Shown piece after piece: positions 13,201 through 25,539 of a stretch of DNA of 64,000 bases. Source of the DNA: Synanceia verrucosa (lineage: Eukaryota > Chordata > Actinopteri > Perciformes > Synanceiidae). The stretch spans positions 13,660,098 to 13,724,097 of the forward strand of contig CM056556.1 in the NCBI GenBank assembly GCA_029721515.1, written 5' to 3'. Position numbers and translations under genes: made by a program. How positions within the stretch are numbered: position 1 is the stretch's first letter; every line of letters begins with the position of its first letter. The notes beneath the pieces were generated by a model, which saw only the letters and a program-made list of their open reading frames with translations, was not told the DNA's origin and did no database searches.

Positions 13201-15735
13201 AGATCCAGGGCCTCACCTAAGTCCTGAAGATCATTTTCTTTGACAGGACAAGACATGAACAGGAGAAACCCAGAAAATGCACGTTTGGGGTGATGTTGGT
13301 AGTGTTTCAACACAATAAAATTAATATTCTTTGTTAAACCAATCAAGCATAACATTATGGCCACTGACAGGTGGAGTGAGTGACACTGATTATCTCTTCT
13401 TCATGGCACCTAGGACATACTGTATAAGGTAACAAGTGAACATTTGTCCTCAAAGTTGACGTATTAGAAGCAGGTAAAATGTTCCAGCGTCAGGATTTGA
13501 GTGAGTTTGACAACAAAAACCGAACGGTGAGGACTGGGTCAGGATCTATCAAAAGTGGTCCAACGAAGGACCAATGGTGAACCAGAGACAGGGTCATGAG
13601 AGGACAAGGATCATTGATGCAGGTGGGGAGTGAAAGCTGGTCCTGGTGGTTTGATCCAACAGACCAGAGAAGTTAATGCTGGTTCATACACAGATCATCA
13701 CAGTTTGTTGTGTTTGGGGCTGTTTTGGGAGAAAAAGGGGGACTGTCACAATAATAGTCAGGTGGATAAATAATGCCTGATTACTGTACACTTAAACTGT
13801 ATTGCTCAAAACGAGGTTACAAAGCACTTCCCAAAACAAAAACATTAAGATGGTGAAAATTATTGGTACAATACAAAGCAGAATTTGAAAGCAACATGGC
13901 ACATGTTTATAAAATGACTTCACTAGAGAGTTAAAGGAAGTCACTGAGGTAGAAAGATACAAACAGTTTTTCGGACAGTTAGAGCCCAGCGCTGCTATAT
14001 ATATAATTTACCAATTTCATCACACAATTTCATCGTTGTCTAAACAGTGAAGGATTTTGTGCTGAAGAGCAGGGGGTCAGGAGCCTATCTTAGCACACAT
14101 TTATTCTATCTTTCCTATACCACCTTTGTGGAATGGCACTTAAAATTGGGTGAGATTAAAAAATGTTAGCCAGATATAAGTCAAACATTTTATTGTGTTT
14201 TCTTAGCTAAGACTATAAAGGTGTAACAAACAATGATCTTCATCAACAGCATATGCAAATGACACTAATTCAAGAGGTTTTAGCCAACTCTCCTAAAGAC
14301 ACTCCAAAATGAAAATACATATGAATATATTATTAGGGATTATTTACCTGTCTGTAGAAAACCACCTAGAACCAGCTCCTGAGCAACAGGTCCCAGATCA
14401 GAGCATATCTCCTGGTAATCCAGTTTATTTACTTGCAGCCACTTCAGTTTCCTCTGAAAGAGTCTCACGTACAACTTCTGCCCCATGACTTTGAGAGGAA
14501 TAAATACATGTCAGTGATTCGGTATTCACTATAATAAATAACAATGACTGAGTGATCAGCATACCTGAGAGTTTCTCAAATGAATGTATGAGTGACATGT
14601 CATCCTTGTTGAACAATGACCTGTCGTCCTCATTCTCCAGGACAGCCTGCAGCACGGTGCGGAAGTTACGAAGGTAGTAGGGAAGCCGTGGGGGAAGAGA
14701 ACCCTCGACAGCCGGGTCACTAGTGCTGTCCTCATGACCAGACTCTGCCAGTGACTCAGTACTGATGGCTGCAGCACATTTATCATATGCTTCCTCTGAA
14801 CTTAGATTACCGTCACAAACAGAGTTAAAAGGTAGCTCAGTTTTCAGCTGGTTCATAGCAGTCATCACTGCTATACTATCACTAGACAACATCTCCTGTG
14901 GAACCCTGCTGCTCCCCTCGTATTTTGCTTTCTTTTTGAGATCAGCCATCCTACCAGTGGAAGCTGGAACCTTCTTTCTCTTTGATAGCTTGGAGGAAGA
15001 AGAGAGCAGCTTTGGAGCAACCTGTGCCGATTTCAATTTAGATGCTTTGTGGTCAAGATTACATCCTTTGTCTGAACCCGATGGCTCCTCCAATGCTTTT
15101 GGACTGTCTGCACGAGTTTCTGTAAGGTTAATGCCTGTCACACAATCATTTGTGTCTTGTAAACTCAGAAGATTTTCTTTCTGCGAGTTGCTGAGTGTCT
15201 CAGAAGAATACATCTCCTTTTCAGGACACACTGGTGCATGTTCTTCCTCCGTCTGCGTCCTCTCAGGTGATTTATGACATTTCCTTGATAACTTAGAGGA
15301 GAGACTTCCCAAGCCAATCGTCCTGACCACATTTTTACTTTTGATCTCCCGTGGCGCCTGCTGAGAGTTATTCTTTTTGAAATAGGGGCTGGTCTTGGAC
15401 TCCTCTTGCTTCTTTGGATCCAGCTGTGGGGACTTTGGGGTATTCCTACTGGGTGACAGCTGGATGCTTGAAACAACACTACTACTTACTGAGGCGACAC
15501 TGTTGTCTCCTCTTTCAAAGTTCTGACATTGCAAATCAATGTGTTCATTGATCTTGAATCTCGCTACTAACTGGCCACACAGGGGGCAGGCCAGTTTAGG
15601 AGGAAGCTGGCTGCTGAAGAACGAGGTGATAGGAGTTGAGCAGGCAGCACTGGCAGAAATCCCATTTATTTTCTTCTTACTCTTGGACGACGACAAACTT
15701 CGTCTGAGTTTGTCTTTGTTTGCTCTCTCGGTCAT
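10282..15735 (-). CDS. fan1: FAN1, Fanconi-associated structure-specific nuclease 1
   Basis: 5'-flap endonuclease/5'-exonuclease recruited by ubiquitinated FANCD2 in interstrand-crosslink repair; also restrains repeat expansion with MLH1. Thirteen coding exons: 15735-14565, 14488-14348, 13237-13036, 12963-12730, 12662-12531, 12435-12327, 12236-12117, 11995-11831, 11735-11573, 11490-11387, 11306-11112, 10681-10553, 10419-10282 (1000 codons plus stop; human about 1017). Seen in order: UBZ4 zinc finger with C50, C53, H65, C70; an SPYF motif at 116-119, which in human binds MLH1; a SAP domain (about 447-480, [16 protein letters not shown]); a helical TPR-like region; and the C-terminal VRR-Nuc domain. 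The four catalytic residues known in human align as E817 (HGEGS), D943 (GLPDLV), E958 and K960 (VEVKG). All are intact, so the enzyme should be active. The first exon holds the whole diverged N-terminal third. Confidence 0.96.
13290..13740 (+). mobile_element. Decayed Tc1/mariner-like transposase fragment
   Basis: Lies in the FAN1 intron between the exons at 13036-13237 and 14348-14488. The nucleotide text resembles a common teleost Tc1-type element: a segment reading CATAACATTATGGCCACTGACAGGTG, then pieces that in interrupted frames give the paired-domain region of the transposase (GATTTGAGTGAGTTTGACAA, AAAAGTGGTCCAACGAAGGA, CATTGATGCAGGTGGGGAG). There is no continuous frame and terminal repeats are not clear. 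It is a fossil fragment with no coding capacity. Confidence 0.65.
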
Positions 15736-17684
15736 GATGCAGGCGGAAGTGGTGCTGCTCGACGAAAATCTTTATTTTTTTTCAAAGCTTTTCTTCATGC
15801 CAAGGCTCTATTTAGCTAAACTAGCTCACAGAGAATCGCTTAATTTTATGTCATCACACATTTTTAGCTTTTGGTGCTTTACACATGCATTAGAAACATG
15901 CATATAAAGGCTGTTCATTGACAGAAGAAGCTGACATACCGGTAGAAGAGCTGCAATGCACGATGACAACAATTCCGCTTCCTAGGCTTAACCAGCGGAG
16001 CGCAGAATTCTTTTTAGGGTGTACTAATCGATCACAGCTACACCGATTTTTTTCCCAACCAGCCAACCTAAACGCAAAATGATAAAATAAATAAAATATC
16101 GCTCTGGATGTGGATTATTTATTTGTATATATTCTTAAAATGAAGGTCAACGGTAATATAATGCAAAAATGCATAATCCCCCTTATGTATTCCCAAATGA
16201 CACGCTGTTAAACATAAATAAGATATTCATATTTTTAAATTGTTTTAAACTAAAATAATATAGGTCAGTTATTCAGTGATTCCTTTGTGCTCGCTATGCC
16301 TCTGTGGTATTTGTTGGGAGACAGCATTGAGCACATGATGGGGGTTGTATTTTCTACACAGGTTCCTGGGCTGCTGTGCGGCTTTTATTCAAAAATCACC
16401 ATTCCGGAGAGCAATCTGATGTGATCAGCACACGGGCATTTTACAAGGAGGGCCGCTGACAGGACTGATGTTGGTAAGTGGCGCGTATAGGACTGTCAGT
16501 GTATGGATAGAGATAGAGGGATGTAATAGTGATGCATATAGGCCTATTGCAAGGCTTGCGATAACAGAGCTGAAGACAATGCTGGATATGCTCCTCTGGT
16601 ACAACATCAGTCCACAGGCTGGATGTCAGCATGGTGCAATCTCGATGCTTCAAATCAAGGTCGATGTGATTTGCAGCAGCAGGGTAATGTTTGCTTACAG
16701 ATGGCGAGACTGTCTGTGTGCGCATCTCTGCATGCTGTATTATAGGTTGCGCAGGAAACGATATATGTGATTATCGTATCGATATTTAAGCAGATGGGAA
16801 TGCGGCGTCCACTTTTGGGGATATAGGAGCAAACACAACAAGCCCCCTGCAGCTGCGGCAGAAGTTCAGCATACTGAGTTTATAAAATACCAACTAAAAT
16901 ACGTCAAGGGCAGGGCGAAATGCCTGGAATCTTACACAGATCACTGAGCTATATCTATTGGAGACTACAATGAGCTATATTGTTTTTAAATTTCCACTTC
17001 AGCACCATGGAGAGGTCACGATAAGACGCGTTTTGTGCTGTTAGTGTGGGCTGATCTGGTGGGGCTGTACTCATATTAGCACAATATCACCTGATCAACA
17101 CTGTGAGCTGTTGGGAGGCATTGTGCTTGGTGTGATAGACCTAAATCATATCCAGATGGCCAAACAGCGCAGTCTCCTGTCCAGTCTCAAGCTTACACGA
17201 TTCATGTTTAGATGAGGGTGTTGACATCCAGACTGGGCGGGTATCAGAACACATAGCTCTCATACATTCAGAGATAATCATGTGATATATAACCTTTATT
17301 ATCAGACTGAGAATTATCACACGTCGTGTTTGGCTTCTAATGTGTTTAAGATCATATTAGAAACTGATTTGAATGAATCTGAGGTAATTTATGAGATATT
17401 TGACATCTTTAAACTCCTTTATTGTCTGACTTAATATAACAGCGTTGTGATTGAGATCTTTCCTTTTTGGCTGTTGTTGTTTGATTTTACAACGAAACAA
17501 TCAAAACTGAGGCATAAAAGAGTGCAAAGAAATTAGTTTTCTGTCAGCTGTGTCTATTGAATCATCTGTTCAATAGATGTTGTACCTTAGTTCAGGGGAA
17601 ACATTGATTCAGAAATGCTGTTTGGATGTCAAAAATATGAAGCACACATATAGGCTAAGTTATGGATCATGAATCTCTTACTAA

Positions 17685-17779
<95 letters not shown>

Positions 17780-18306
17780 TATATGGCCAGACTCATTTAA
17801 AGGAGGCTGCATGTTTCCTGTTCTGGAAATTTCAGACGAAATTAGAGCAGATGCAATAAGAATGACAGATAACAAACAACATCAGCAGTTTTAATAGACA
17901 GAAGGACTGAGATGGCGAAAGGGAAATAACAGATGGATGTGCACTTCAATAAGTGGCTGCTGTTTGTAGGGATTGTGTTCATTTAAAGTGTCAAACATTT
18001 TCTCATCTCAATCTCATTCCAATTATATGTGCAAGTGTGGAAATAAATATATATAGAAATATAGCTTGCAAAGGGAAGAGTTTTTTTTTTTTGCAGCTGA
18101 AATAAAATCTTAATGGCTAAATCATTATGGATGAGAGCGGTATAAGCCATTACAGGCATTTCTGCAGTATGTTGGTTCTAGTGAAGAAATTTGTCATGAT
18201 CTGTGTAAATTAAATTTTCTGCCTGTATGTGAAAAAAGCAAATGAGCTGTTGAAGTGAAAAAAGCATTATAAAAATCTGACATTGGCTTCCTTTTAATGT
18301 TCACAG
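15736..18306. other. Head-to-head FAN1/APBA2 flank, 5' UTR and promoters
   Basis: Between the FAN1 start codon and the acceptor of the first APBA2 coding exon. A good splice donor (TTG|GTAAGT at 16473/16474) in the middle of a relatively CpG-richer stretch (about 16270-16480) suggests a non-coding first exon of APBA2, which would put the two divergent transcription starts within about 0.6 kb of each other. The rest is AT-rich and includes a compound microsatellite. No protein-coding exon was recognised here. Confidence 0.45.
17690..17776. repeat. Compound (CT)n(AT)n microsatellite
   Basis: CT dinucleotides to about 17726 followed directly by TA dinucleotides to about 17776, in the presumed 5' UTR intron of APBA2. 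Polypurine-polypyrimidine next to alternating TA. Confidence 0.95.
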
Positions 18307-18337
18307 GGTTGATGATAGCAGGCATACAGGGCCAGTT

Positions 18338-21300
18338 ATGGCTCATGGAAAAAGGCCAGGAACCATTACCAAAATATTGACTCCCATCCATCCCCCTTGC
18401 CCTGGGCCAGGACTCACTAAGCAGAGCCAAGAAGAGCAACAAGATTTGGTGAAGGAGCTGTCTGAGAACCCACTATGTACCTTGAGGAATGGTAACAATG
18501 ACCAGCTGACTCCTTCTGACCTTTCAAGCCACTATTACATGAGTTGTGACCCTAGTCCTGAGGACATGGAGGACACCTGCTCTGAGTACGACAATGTGGG
18601 CTCTGATGTGGAGCAAGACTATGATGAGGTGCTGCATTTAAACAGAGAGGGCGTTGTGGATGCAAGGTACTACAAACAGTGCTCTCCTGAGGATGGTGCC
18701 TATGTAAAGCATGCAGTAGGCGACAATATTAATGACAGCAGCAGTGCTGTCGACCAGCTCACTCCCAGGCCTCGTCATGGCACAGAAATATGTGAGGGAT
18801 CACAATCAGACACTAAGTTACCTCACAAGACAAGCCATCGCTTTAGGTCGCATTGTGCTCTGACTGCTGGGGATGAAGCAGAGAGGGAGGTGGAAAAGGG
18901 AAAAGAGAACAGGTTCTTCTTCAGCGATGGGGATGAGATAGAAGAGGTGTTGGATGGGGTCAAATTTATTGAAGATTTAGAGGAGACAGAGAACAGTGTT
19001 CAAAGGAAGACTAGCCTTTATCAAGACAACAAGAATGATAGAATTAGAAAGGGAGGTGATGAAAGGGAAAGAGAAGATGACACTCGAGTCACAAGAAATC
19101 CTAATATCCATGGAGCCAGTAAGAAGTGTGAGTCGTCTCACATGGGTTCAAAAGAGAAGGAGAGGCAGAGTAAAGGACGAGCGAGGAGGGTAACAGGAGA
19201 GGACACGGAGCATATTGTTTCTGGGATCAAAGGATGCACAACCAACAGCACCGAACAGCGTCCAAAGACTTTGTCAAAGGACTGCAAAAAAGCCACAGTG
19301 CGGTCCAAAGCTAGGTCTGGTTCCAGTAAGCAACGTCCTCCACCACCATCTCGTCATTCCCATGCTCAGCCTCCTGCTGACGCCCAGAAGGCCCCACCTC
19401 TTAGAGAGACTCCTCCCGTTCCCAGACCCAGTCCTCCCTCTGCTAACAGCCAGGACAGCGAACCCAGGGTTATCAAACCATCCCTGGCTCCTTATCACTC
19501 ACTGGAACAACAAAGGGAGCCTCTTCAGGAGAGTCAGAGGCAGCCAGAAAAACCCCAGCAGGTAACCAATGCAAATAGGTCAGGTCTTTGTTAGACCCCA
19601 TCCCCTGTGGCTCGTGTTTGTTTCTGAACAGCCTACCTTCTCTGTGTCCCAGAGTGAACTAAATAAGATTTTAAATACATGCTTTGCCACGAATAGTCTT
19701 TTTTTGCCTTTTCTCCATGGGACTATCATCCACACAGGACTGTAAGAAGCAAGGCTTGCTGAAGTTAAAGCAGATGTTTGTGTCCGACAGGGTGAGAAGC
19801 CTAGCACAGCTGTAATACCAGAGGAGGTGCCAGAGCAGCCGAGGAGGCCTCAGTGTCAAGAGCTTGTCTCTGCAGAGGACAGCAGCACACCCAAGGTGAA
19901 GACTTATTACACAACAGAAGATATCTTAACAAAGATGTGATACAACCATTTTCATTTCATGATCATGTTGCTCACCAGTCTTTTTCTATCTTTATGGTTA
20001 TTTTTTTTGCTATGCTTTTATACATAGGCCACAATATGTCTCCTTAGGTATTTTTACCATAGAAAGTTGGCCATTCTCATCTAACTTATTGACTTCCTGA
20101 CTTATTTTAAAGAACACACAGGAAGCTGCTTCATTTCCCAGCTTTGAGGATGGTAATTATCTCCTAATATTCTTATATTTCTCGTTTTTTTTGCTGCACA
20201 TTACAATGTTTTACAATGAGAGCTGTTTGTTTTACTGCATAGTCCCAGGTCCCTGTGAACCGGAGGATCTCATTGATGGGATCATCTTTGCTGCTAACTA
20301 CCTTGGCTGCACCCAGGTGCTGTCTGATAAGAATCCGTCCAAGTCTGTCCGCATGTCCCAGGCCCATGAAGCTGTCAGTCGTATTAAGGTAATTCAGGGA
20401 GACAGTCGTTAACATCCATCCATTTAGTTTATATTTAAAGTGGTTGCTCTGCCTTTTCTTCCTATGCTTTGGTTAAATATGTAGTAACAAACATATGGCC
20501 TTGTGTCCAGAATAAATTAATTCGATGGTTATTTTAACATCTGGGATTTTAGATCAGTTACCTTTTAAGCATTAACCATACCAGAGAGACTTGATTCCAA
20601 ATCCTAAGAATGTGTTTCAGGTTTAAGAATGAAGAAGAAAACAGCAGCAAGGTATTTGTTCAGCACTGGCACAGGCCTGTTCTCCCAAAGTGCGTTGAAT
20701 TTTAATAGAATCATATATCTGTTCAGGCCGCTGATTTATTTGTGAAGGTTAAGTCATGCGGCAGGGTTATTTCTTTTCCACACGGTGGAGCTGTTGTATG
20801 TTTTTTTGGATGCTCACCTGCAGGCATTAATGTTTTCATAATGAGCTTAAAGATTACATTGTGAAATAAATGCACAGAAATATGGATTATCTAATTAAAA
20901 CACTATGCTATTTATTCCAAAGAGCCAAGATGAAGATTCTCAAATGATGACAGAAGTGGACCTGTTTATCTCCACTAAAGCTGTCAAAGTGCTGAATGCT
21001 GACACACAGGTTAGTAACTGTGTGGGGGTGTGTAACACTTCTGTGATAAATCTATTTTCAGACATAACCAGCAATGATTGCCATTATTTTTGCTCCATGT
21101 AGGACACAATGATGGACAGTGCCTTGCGGACCATCTCCTATATCGCTGACATTGGCAGTATTGTGGTTCTGATGGCACGGAGGCGCATGTCTCAGGCCTC
21201 ATCAGAGGAATTCTCTGAATCTCCTGACTCTGCCAGCGAAGGGAAGAGTCAGTACAGGATGATCTGCTATGTCTTTGAGTCAGAGGATGTGAGTGCTTAC

Positions 21301-24300
21301 TGCTTGTATTTTTAGTTTGGGGGTTATACTTTAGCTTTCTTTTCAGCATTTCTTCTAAAACATTGTAGTCTTGATAGTCTTTCTTCTGAGTAGCCTCCCC
21401 CAAACTCTTCCCTTCCCACAGGCGCAGCTCATTGCACAGTCCATCGGTCAGGCTTTTAGCGTTGCCTACAGAGAATTTCTGCGAGCCAACGGCATCAATC
21501 CGACTGACTTAAGCCAGAAACAGTACAGTGACATCATCAACTCCCAGGAAATGTACCACGATGACCTCGTTCATTTCTCAAACTCAGACAACTGTAAAGA
21601 GGTGGGACACTTTTTTTTTGGCTGCAGGTGAATCTGTGGATGGTGATGGATGGATTTCTCTGAACATTAATCACTGTACCAGAATCTCACATGTCTTCTA
21701 AACCCTGGCATGTGACATTAAAAATGTATTCAAAATTACTAAAAAAAAATGTTTTTTTCCTTTCTTTCCTTCCTTTTGGTCCAGCTGTATGTGGAGAAGC
21801 AGAAAGGGGAGAGCCTTGGCGTGGTGATCGTGGAGTCTGGCTGGGGCTCCATTCTGCCCACCGTCATCCTAGCCAGTATGCTGAACAGCGGCCCTGCAGC
21901 TCGCTCTGGAAAACTCAGTGTTGGGGACCAGATTATGTCCATCAATGACACCAGTCTGGTGGGGCTGCCACTTGCAACCTGTCAAGGCATCATCAAAGTA
22001 TGAAGCATCAGGCACCTCAGCTTTCTACATATTCAGTTTTCATTCACTCTTCTGCGGAAAAATCCCCAAACATCTTAATGCTACTCAAACAGGAGTAAAC
22101 AGTGCAAAATAATCTGCAACTCACATGTTTAATATGCATTTGGACACCAGTAGATGAATAATTAATAATAATTAGCCCTCAGACCTCAGGTAATACCTAG
22201 TAGAATATATTCATTGTTGGTTTTGGTCTTTTCATAGAATTTGTTAAAACAATAAAAATAATCATACATCTCTTATGAAATGTCAGCAACATGAATGTGT
22301 TTTGTGTTGTTTTTGGTCCAGGGTCTGAAGAACCAGGTGAAGGTCAAGCTGAGTATTGTGAGCTGCCCTCCTGTCACCACCGTCCTCATCAAGAGACCAG
22401 ATCTCAAGTTCCAGCTTGGTTTCAGTGTGCAGAATGGCATTGTGAGTAAACGCTTGGTATATGAAGCTTAGCTCAGCTTGAGGGTCAAAGTGAATGGCTT
22501 CTTTTCTGAAGACCACCTCTGTTTTGAGAGAGAGAGGGAGGGTTGTGCTGTATATACTAAGCAGTTACATGTAAAGTGTCTTTTTTTGCACCCTCAGATC
22601 TGCAGTCTGATGCGAGGTGGCATAGCTGAGCGAGGCGGTGTTCGTGTTGGACACAGAATCATTGAAATAAATGGTCAGAGTGTTGTTGCCATGGCACACG
22701 AGAAGATTGTTCAAACCCTGTCTGTCTCAGTGGGTGAGGTAAGAAGACATCATGCCACAAGATGGCAATTTTCACTGGTTACTGCACCACACAAATCACT
22801 GCACCATGCAGGCCTTTGAAAAATATTTCTACAGATCACTTTTAGATAAGTTTAAGGCACAGACATTTGGTAACATGCAGTACATACTGTATGCATTTGA
22901 TAAATAAATAAAATCAGTACTTGGTAGAAGGAACACAGTTGTATCTTTAAAGGGGAAGTTCTGTTTTTTACAAATTGGTAAAATACTGCCATTTAATCCT
23001 AACCCCATAACACTCTGAAGTCATCTGGAGTATTTCTGACGATATTGGATTTGATGATATCCATGTAACAGGAGTGAATGGGGCACAGAAATGCAGCCAG
23101 TAAATGACACAAACTTGACCATTTCTCAAATAACAGACGTTTAATAAGATGCTACACGATTGCTATAGAGAATGTGAAGGTGCGTCATACCACTATGCAC
23201 TGTGGGATTGTGGGCGCCATCTTGGAAGGATCACGTACGTTAACAATCCCTCCTGGCCCGTTGCACAAAACTAGGATAAAGGATTAAGCAGGGCTACCTG
23301 AGTTATTCTGGCTCAATTTATCCGTGATCCGGTTGCACAAAAGCAGGATAGAGGACAGAGGGATATGTTATGGTATAAATTAGCATGGAGATTTATTCTA
23401 TGGCGCTATCCTGCTTCAGACCAGGCTATGTTCCAGGATCTATTTAATCTCATCCCTTATCTCAGTCAGCAGTCAGTTATTCCACTGCCCACTACACAAT
23501 GTTATCATATTCAAACTACAGGCTCTTTAATCCGACCCGCCGAATGTGTCCAAATTATATTATTAAATTCAATTATATTATTTACTGCTGTTTCTGAAAT
23601 GAGGAACAACCAAACACGATTAAAGCTGGTCATGAAGCGGAACTCCATTCAAAAAAAATCAAAGAAACTAAAAATGCAGCCGTACCTACCCATCAAAAAT
23701 GCTGCTAAAATTAAATTAATTTTAATCAGTCTGAGCTTCTACTATAATTCAGCAATCAAATAACCCACCAAAGAGCATTGTTAAAGTGTCAAATTGTAAC
23801 ATAAAATGGACGAAAATGAGACGTGAAAGACATTCTTTTCATAAACACAGCGCTTACATAATAGAGTTACATAGTTACATTGACACAATTCACTCACATC
23901 TGCAGTCAGTTTCACATACAATTTCAACTGATTCCTAATCAGAGAACAACTTTATTTTTGGAGATGTTAATGACATATTTGGATTGTAATTGTGATGTTT
24001 CACGGAGCACTGAGTGTGTATTTTCGCACTAATTACATATTCAGGAGGTAAGCAGTACTTTGCCTCACTTTCTCTGAAGTAGTGAAGAAACTTTGAAGCA
24101 GCCACGGTCGGTCAGTATTGCTGTGTTAAAAGCTGTTACAGCCGATCGCATTTGTTTACATTGGCATTCCTTCCAAGATGGCACTGACACCCTAAATGCA
24201 CAGCAACGTGACGTCACGTTCACATTCTCTATTCTCATTTGTAAACAGACTCTACTTCCTGTGTATCATAATTTACTAAGGACCCCTAGTGGACACCTAT

Positions 24301-25539
24301 GTGGCCTTCACAGTGCCTAAATTAAAATACTTTGTGATGTTGTCACACATGCATACATGCTTTGTTTTAGTTCAGGCACTGTGAAATAAGAATAGTAATA
24401 GTGTAGCCCATCTTATTAATTATTATTATGTGTCATTTGAGAAATGGTCAAGTTTGTGTCATTTACTGGCTGCATTTCTGTACCCCATTGACTCCTGTTA
24501 AATGGATCTCATCAGATCCAAATATTGTCAGAAATACTCCAAATGACTCCAAAGTGATGTGGGTGAGTAAATGGCAGTATTTTTTTTCCCAGAAATAAGG
24601 TCCAGTGTGTAAAAAACAGAACTTTCCCTTTAAATCTTTATGAAAGTGATGATAAAATTAAGTGTAAGTAGTGCAGTAGATTGTTTATACTTAAGCTACA
24701 TGAAACTCATATAGTATGCTGTCAACTTCAGGAGACTTATTTAATTCCATGAGTTTAAATCTGCAAATTAAAGTGCATATCTACCCCAGTGTGGATTCAA
24801 GAGTGTGAATGTATATATTTCCAAAAATGTATATTTCTATAATTTATAGATTCATGGACATCCATGGACCTAAATATGTTACCTACAGTGACAGTTCAGT
24901 ATAAACTACATTACACATTGTTTAATTTTTGGCCTAATGAGTTTTTTTTTAATGGACCATTATCGGTCTGCTCCATTACTCACACATTTAAAGGGACGGT
25001 ATGAAGGATTTGGCGATCTTGCGCCTCTGGACACAAATGTGAGCCACTGATTGCAAAATTATGGTGACACTGATCATCTCAGAGGCCATCCGTACCACAA
25101 TATCGCTGCTTTAAACGTAAGAGCCAATGTTTGGTTTGTCCTATCTGGGCTGCTGAAGAAACATGGTGGAGTAACATGACCTGGTCTAGAGCAGGTCCTC
25201 TTCAAGAGCTAGAGCCCCAGAAATTTTACAAACATTTCCTTAAACCAGTTAACATGCAGTGATTTTGTGTTTACATGTGTTATTTTCCCAATCATAGGAA
25301 GTCATTCTTAGATAGTAACAGATTCAAGGTCTCCTCTGTCTCTCTGGAGAAACAAAAGGGATTAAATTAGACCTGGATTCAAGTGATGTGAGCTGTGCCT
25401 CTATAAACAGGCTCTAAGGCTGACAGTGTAATTGTCCTCACTCCTCTCATCTCTGTCTCTCTGCCAGATCAACATGAAGACAATGCCTGCCCTGATGTTC
25501 AGACTACTGACAGGACAGGAGACGCCTATCTACATATAG
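18338..25539 (+). CDS. apba2: APBA2 (Mint2/X11-beta), APP-binding adaptor
   Basis: Neuronal cytosolic adaptor that binds the NPTY tail of APP through its PTB domain and synaptic partners through two PDZ domains. Eleven coding exons: 18338-19561, 19791-19895, 20113-20152, 20243-20388, 20923-21009, 21103-21288, 21422-21601, 21785-21997, 22322-22441, 22598-22738, 25468-25539; 837 aa (human 749). The start is the first ATG after an acceptor at 18306, and the N-terminus MAH matches human. Residues 1-443 are acidic, low-complexity and proline-rich near the end. The PTB domain runs from about 457 ([13 protein letters not shown]) to about 640, PDZ1 from 657 (LYVEKQKGE), PDZ2 from about 748, with the conserved tail [13 protein letters not shown]2 rather than APBA1 or APBA3 is favoured by the MAH start, the FPSF stretch before the PTB domain, and the FAN1 neighbourhood. 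The N-terminal half is much diverged and lacks a motif discussed in the findings. The last intron carries a 1.7 kb inverted-repeat element. Confidence 0.95.
22946..24636. mobile_element. 1.7 kb DNA transposon-like element with about 200-bp terminal inverted repeats
   Basis: In the last APBA2 intron. The left end (about 22946-23145) reads TTTAAAGGGGAAGTTCTG and continues through TACTGCCATTTA, GGAGTATTTCTGAC, CAGAAATGCAGCCAGTAAAT and TTGACCATTTCTCAAAT. The same blocks recur in the same order in reverse complement at about 24428-24636, ending ACTTTCCCTTTAAA. Both edges contain TTAA, a possible piggyBac-type target duplication. The interior has no intact transposase; a second repeat-like block with paired TTGCACAAAA motifs (about 23255-23345) may be a nested insertion. 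It is best seen as a non-autonomous element of undetermined superfamily. Confidence 0.7.

Noticed and set aside
14765..15277. A 170-codon open frame on the plus strand
   Set aside because: It is the exact antisense of the first FAN1 coding exon, whose sense frame has a zinc finger and continues in phase through 12 more exons.
20631..20655. Possible APBA2 microexon AAG|AATGAAGAAGAAAAC...AAG|GTATTT
   Set aside because: The upstream acceptor is poor, the stronger CAG just before it gives a 31-nt frame-breaking exon with a stop, and the encoded peptide does not match the mammalian insert.
23365..23763. A 132-codon plus-strand open frame
   Set aside because: It lies wholly inside the inverted-repeat element, shows no transposase or other family motif, and has the composition of non-coding AT-rich repeat DNA.
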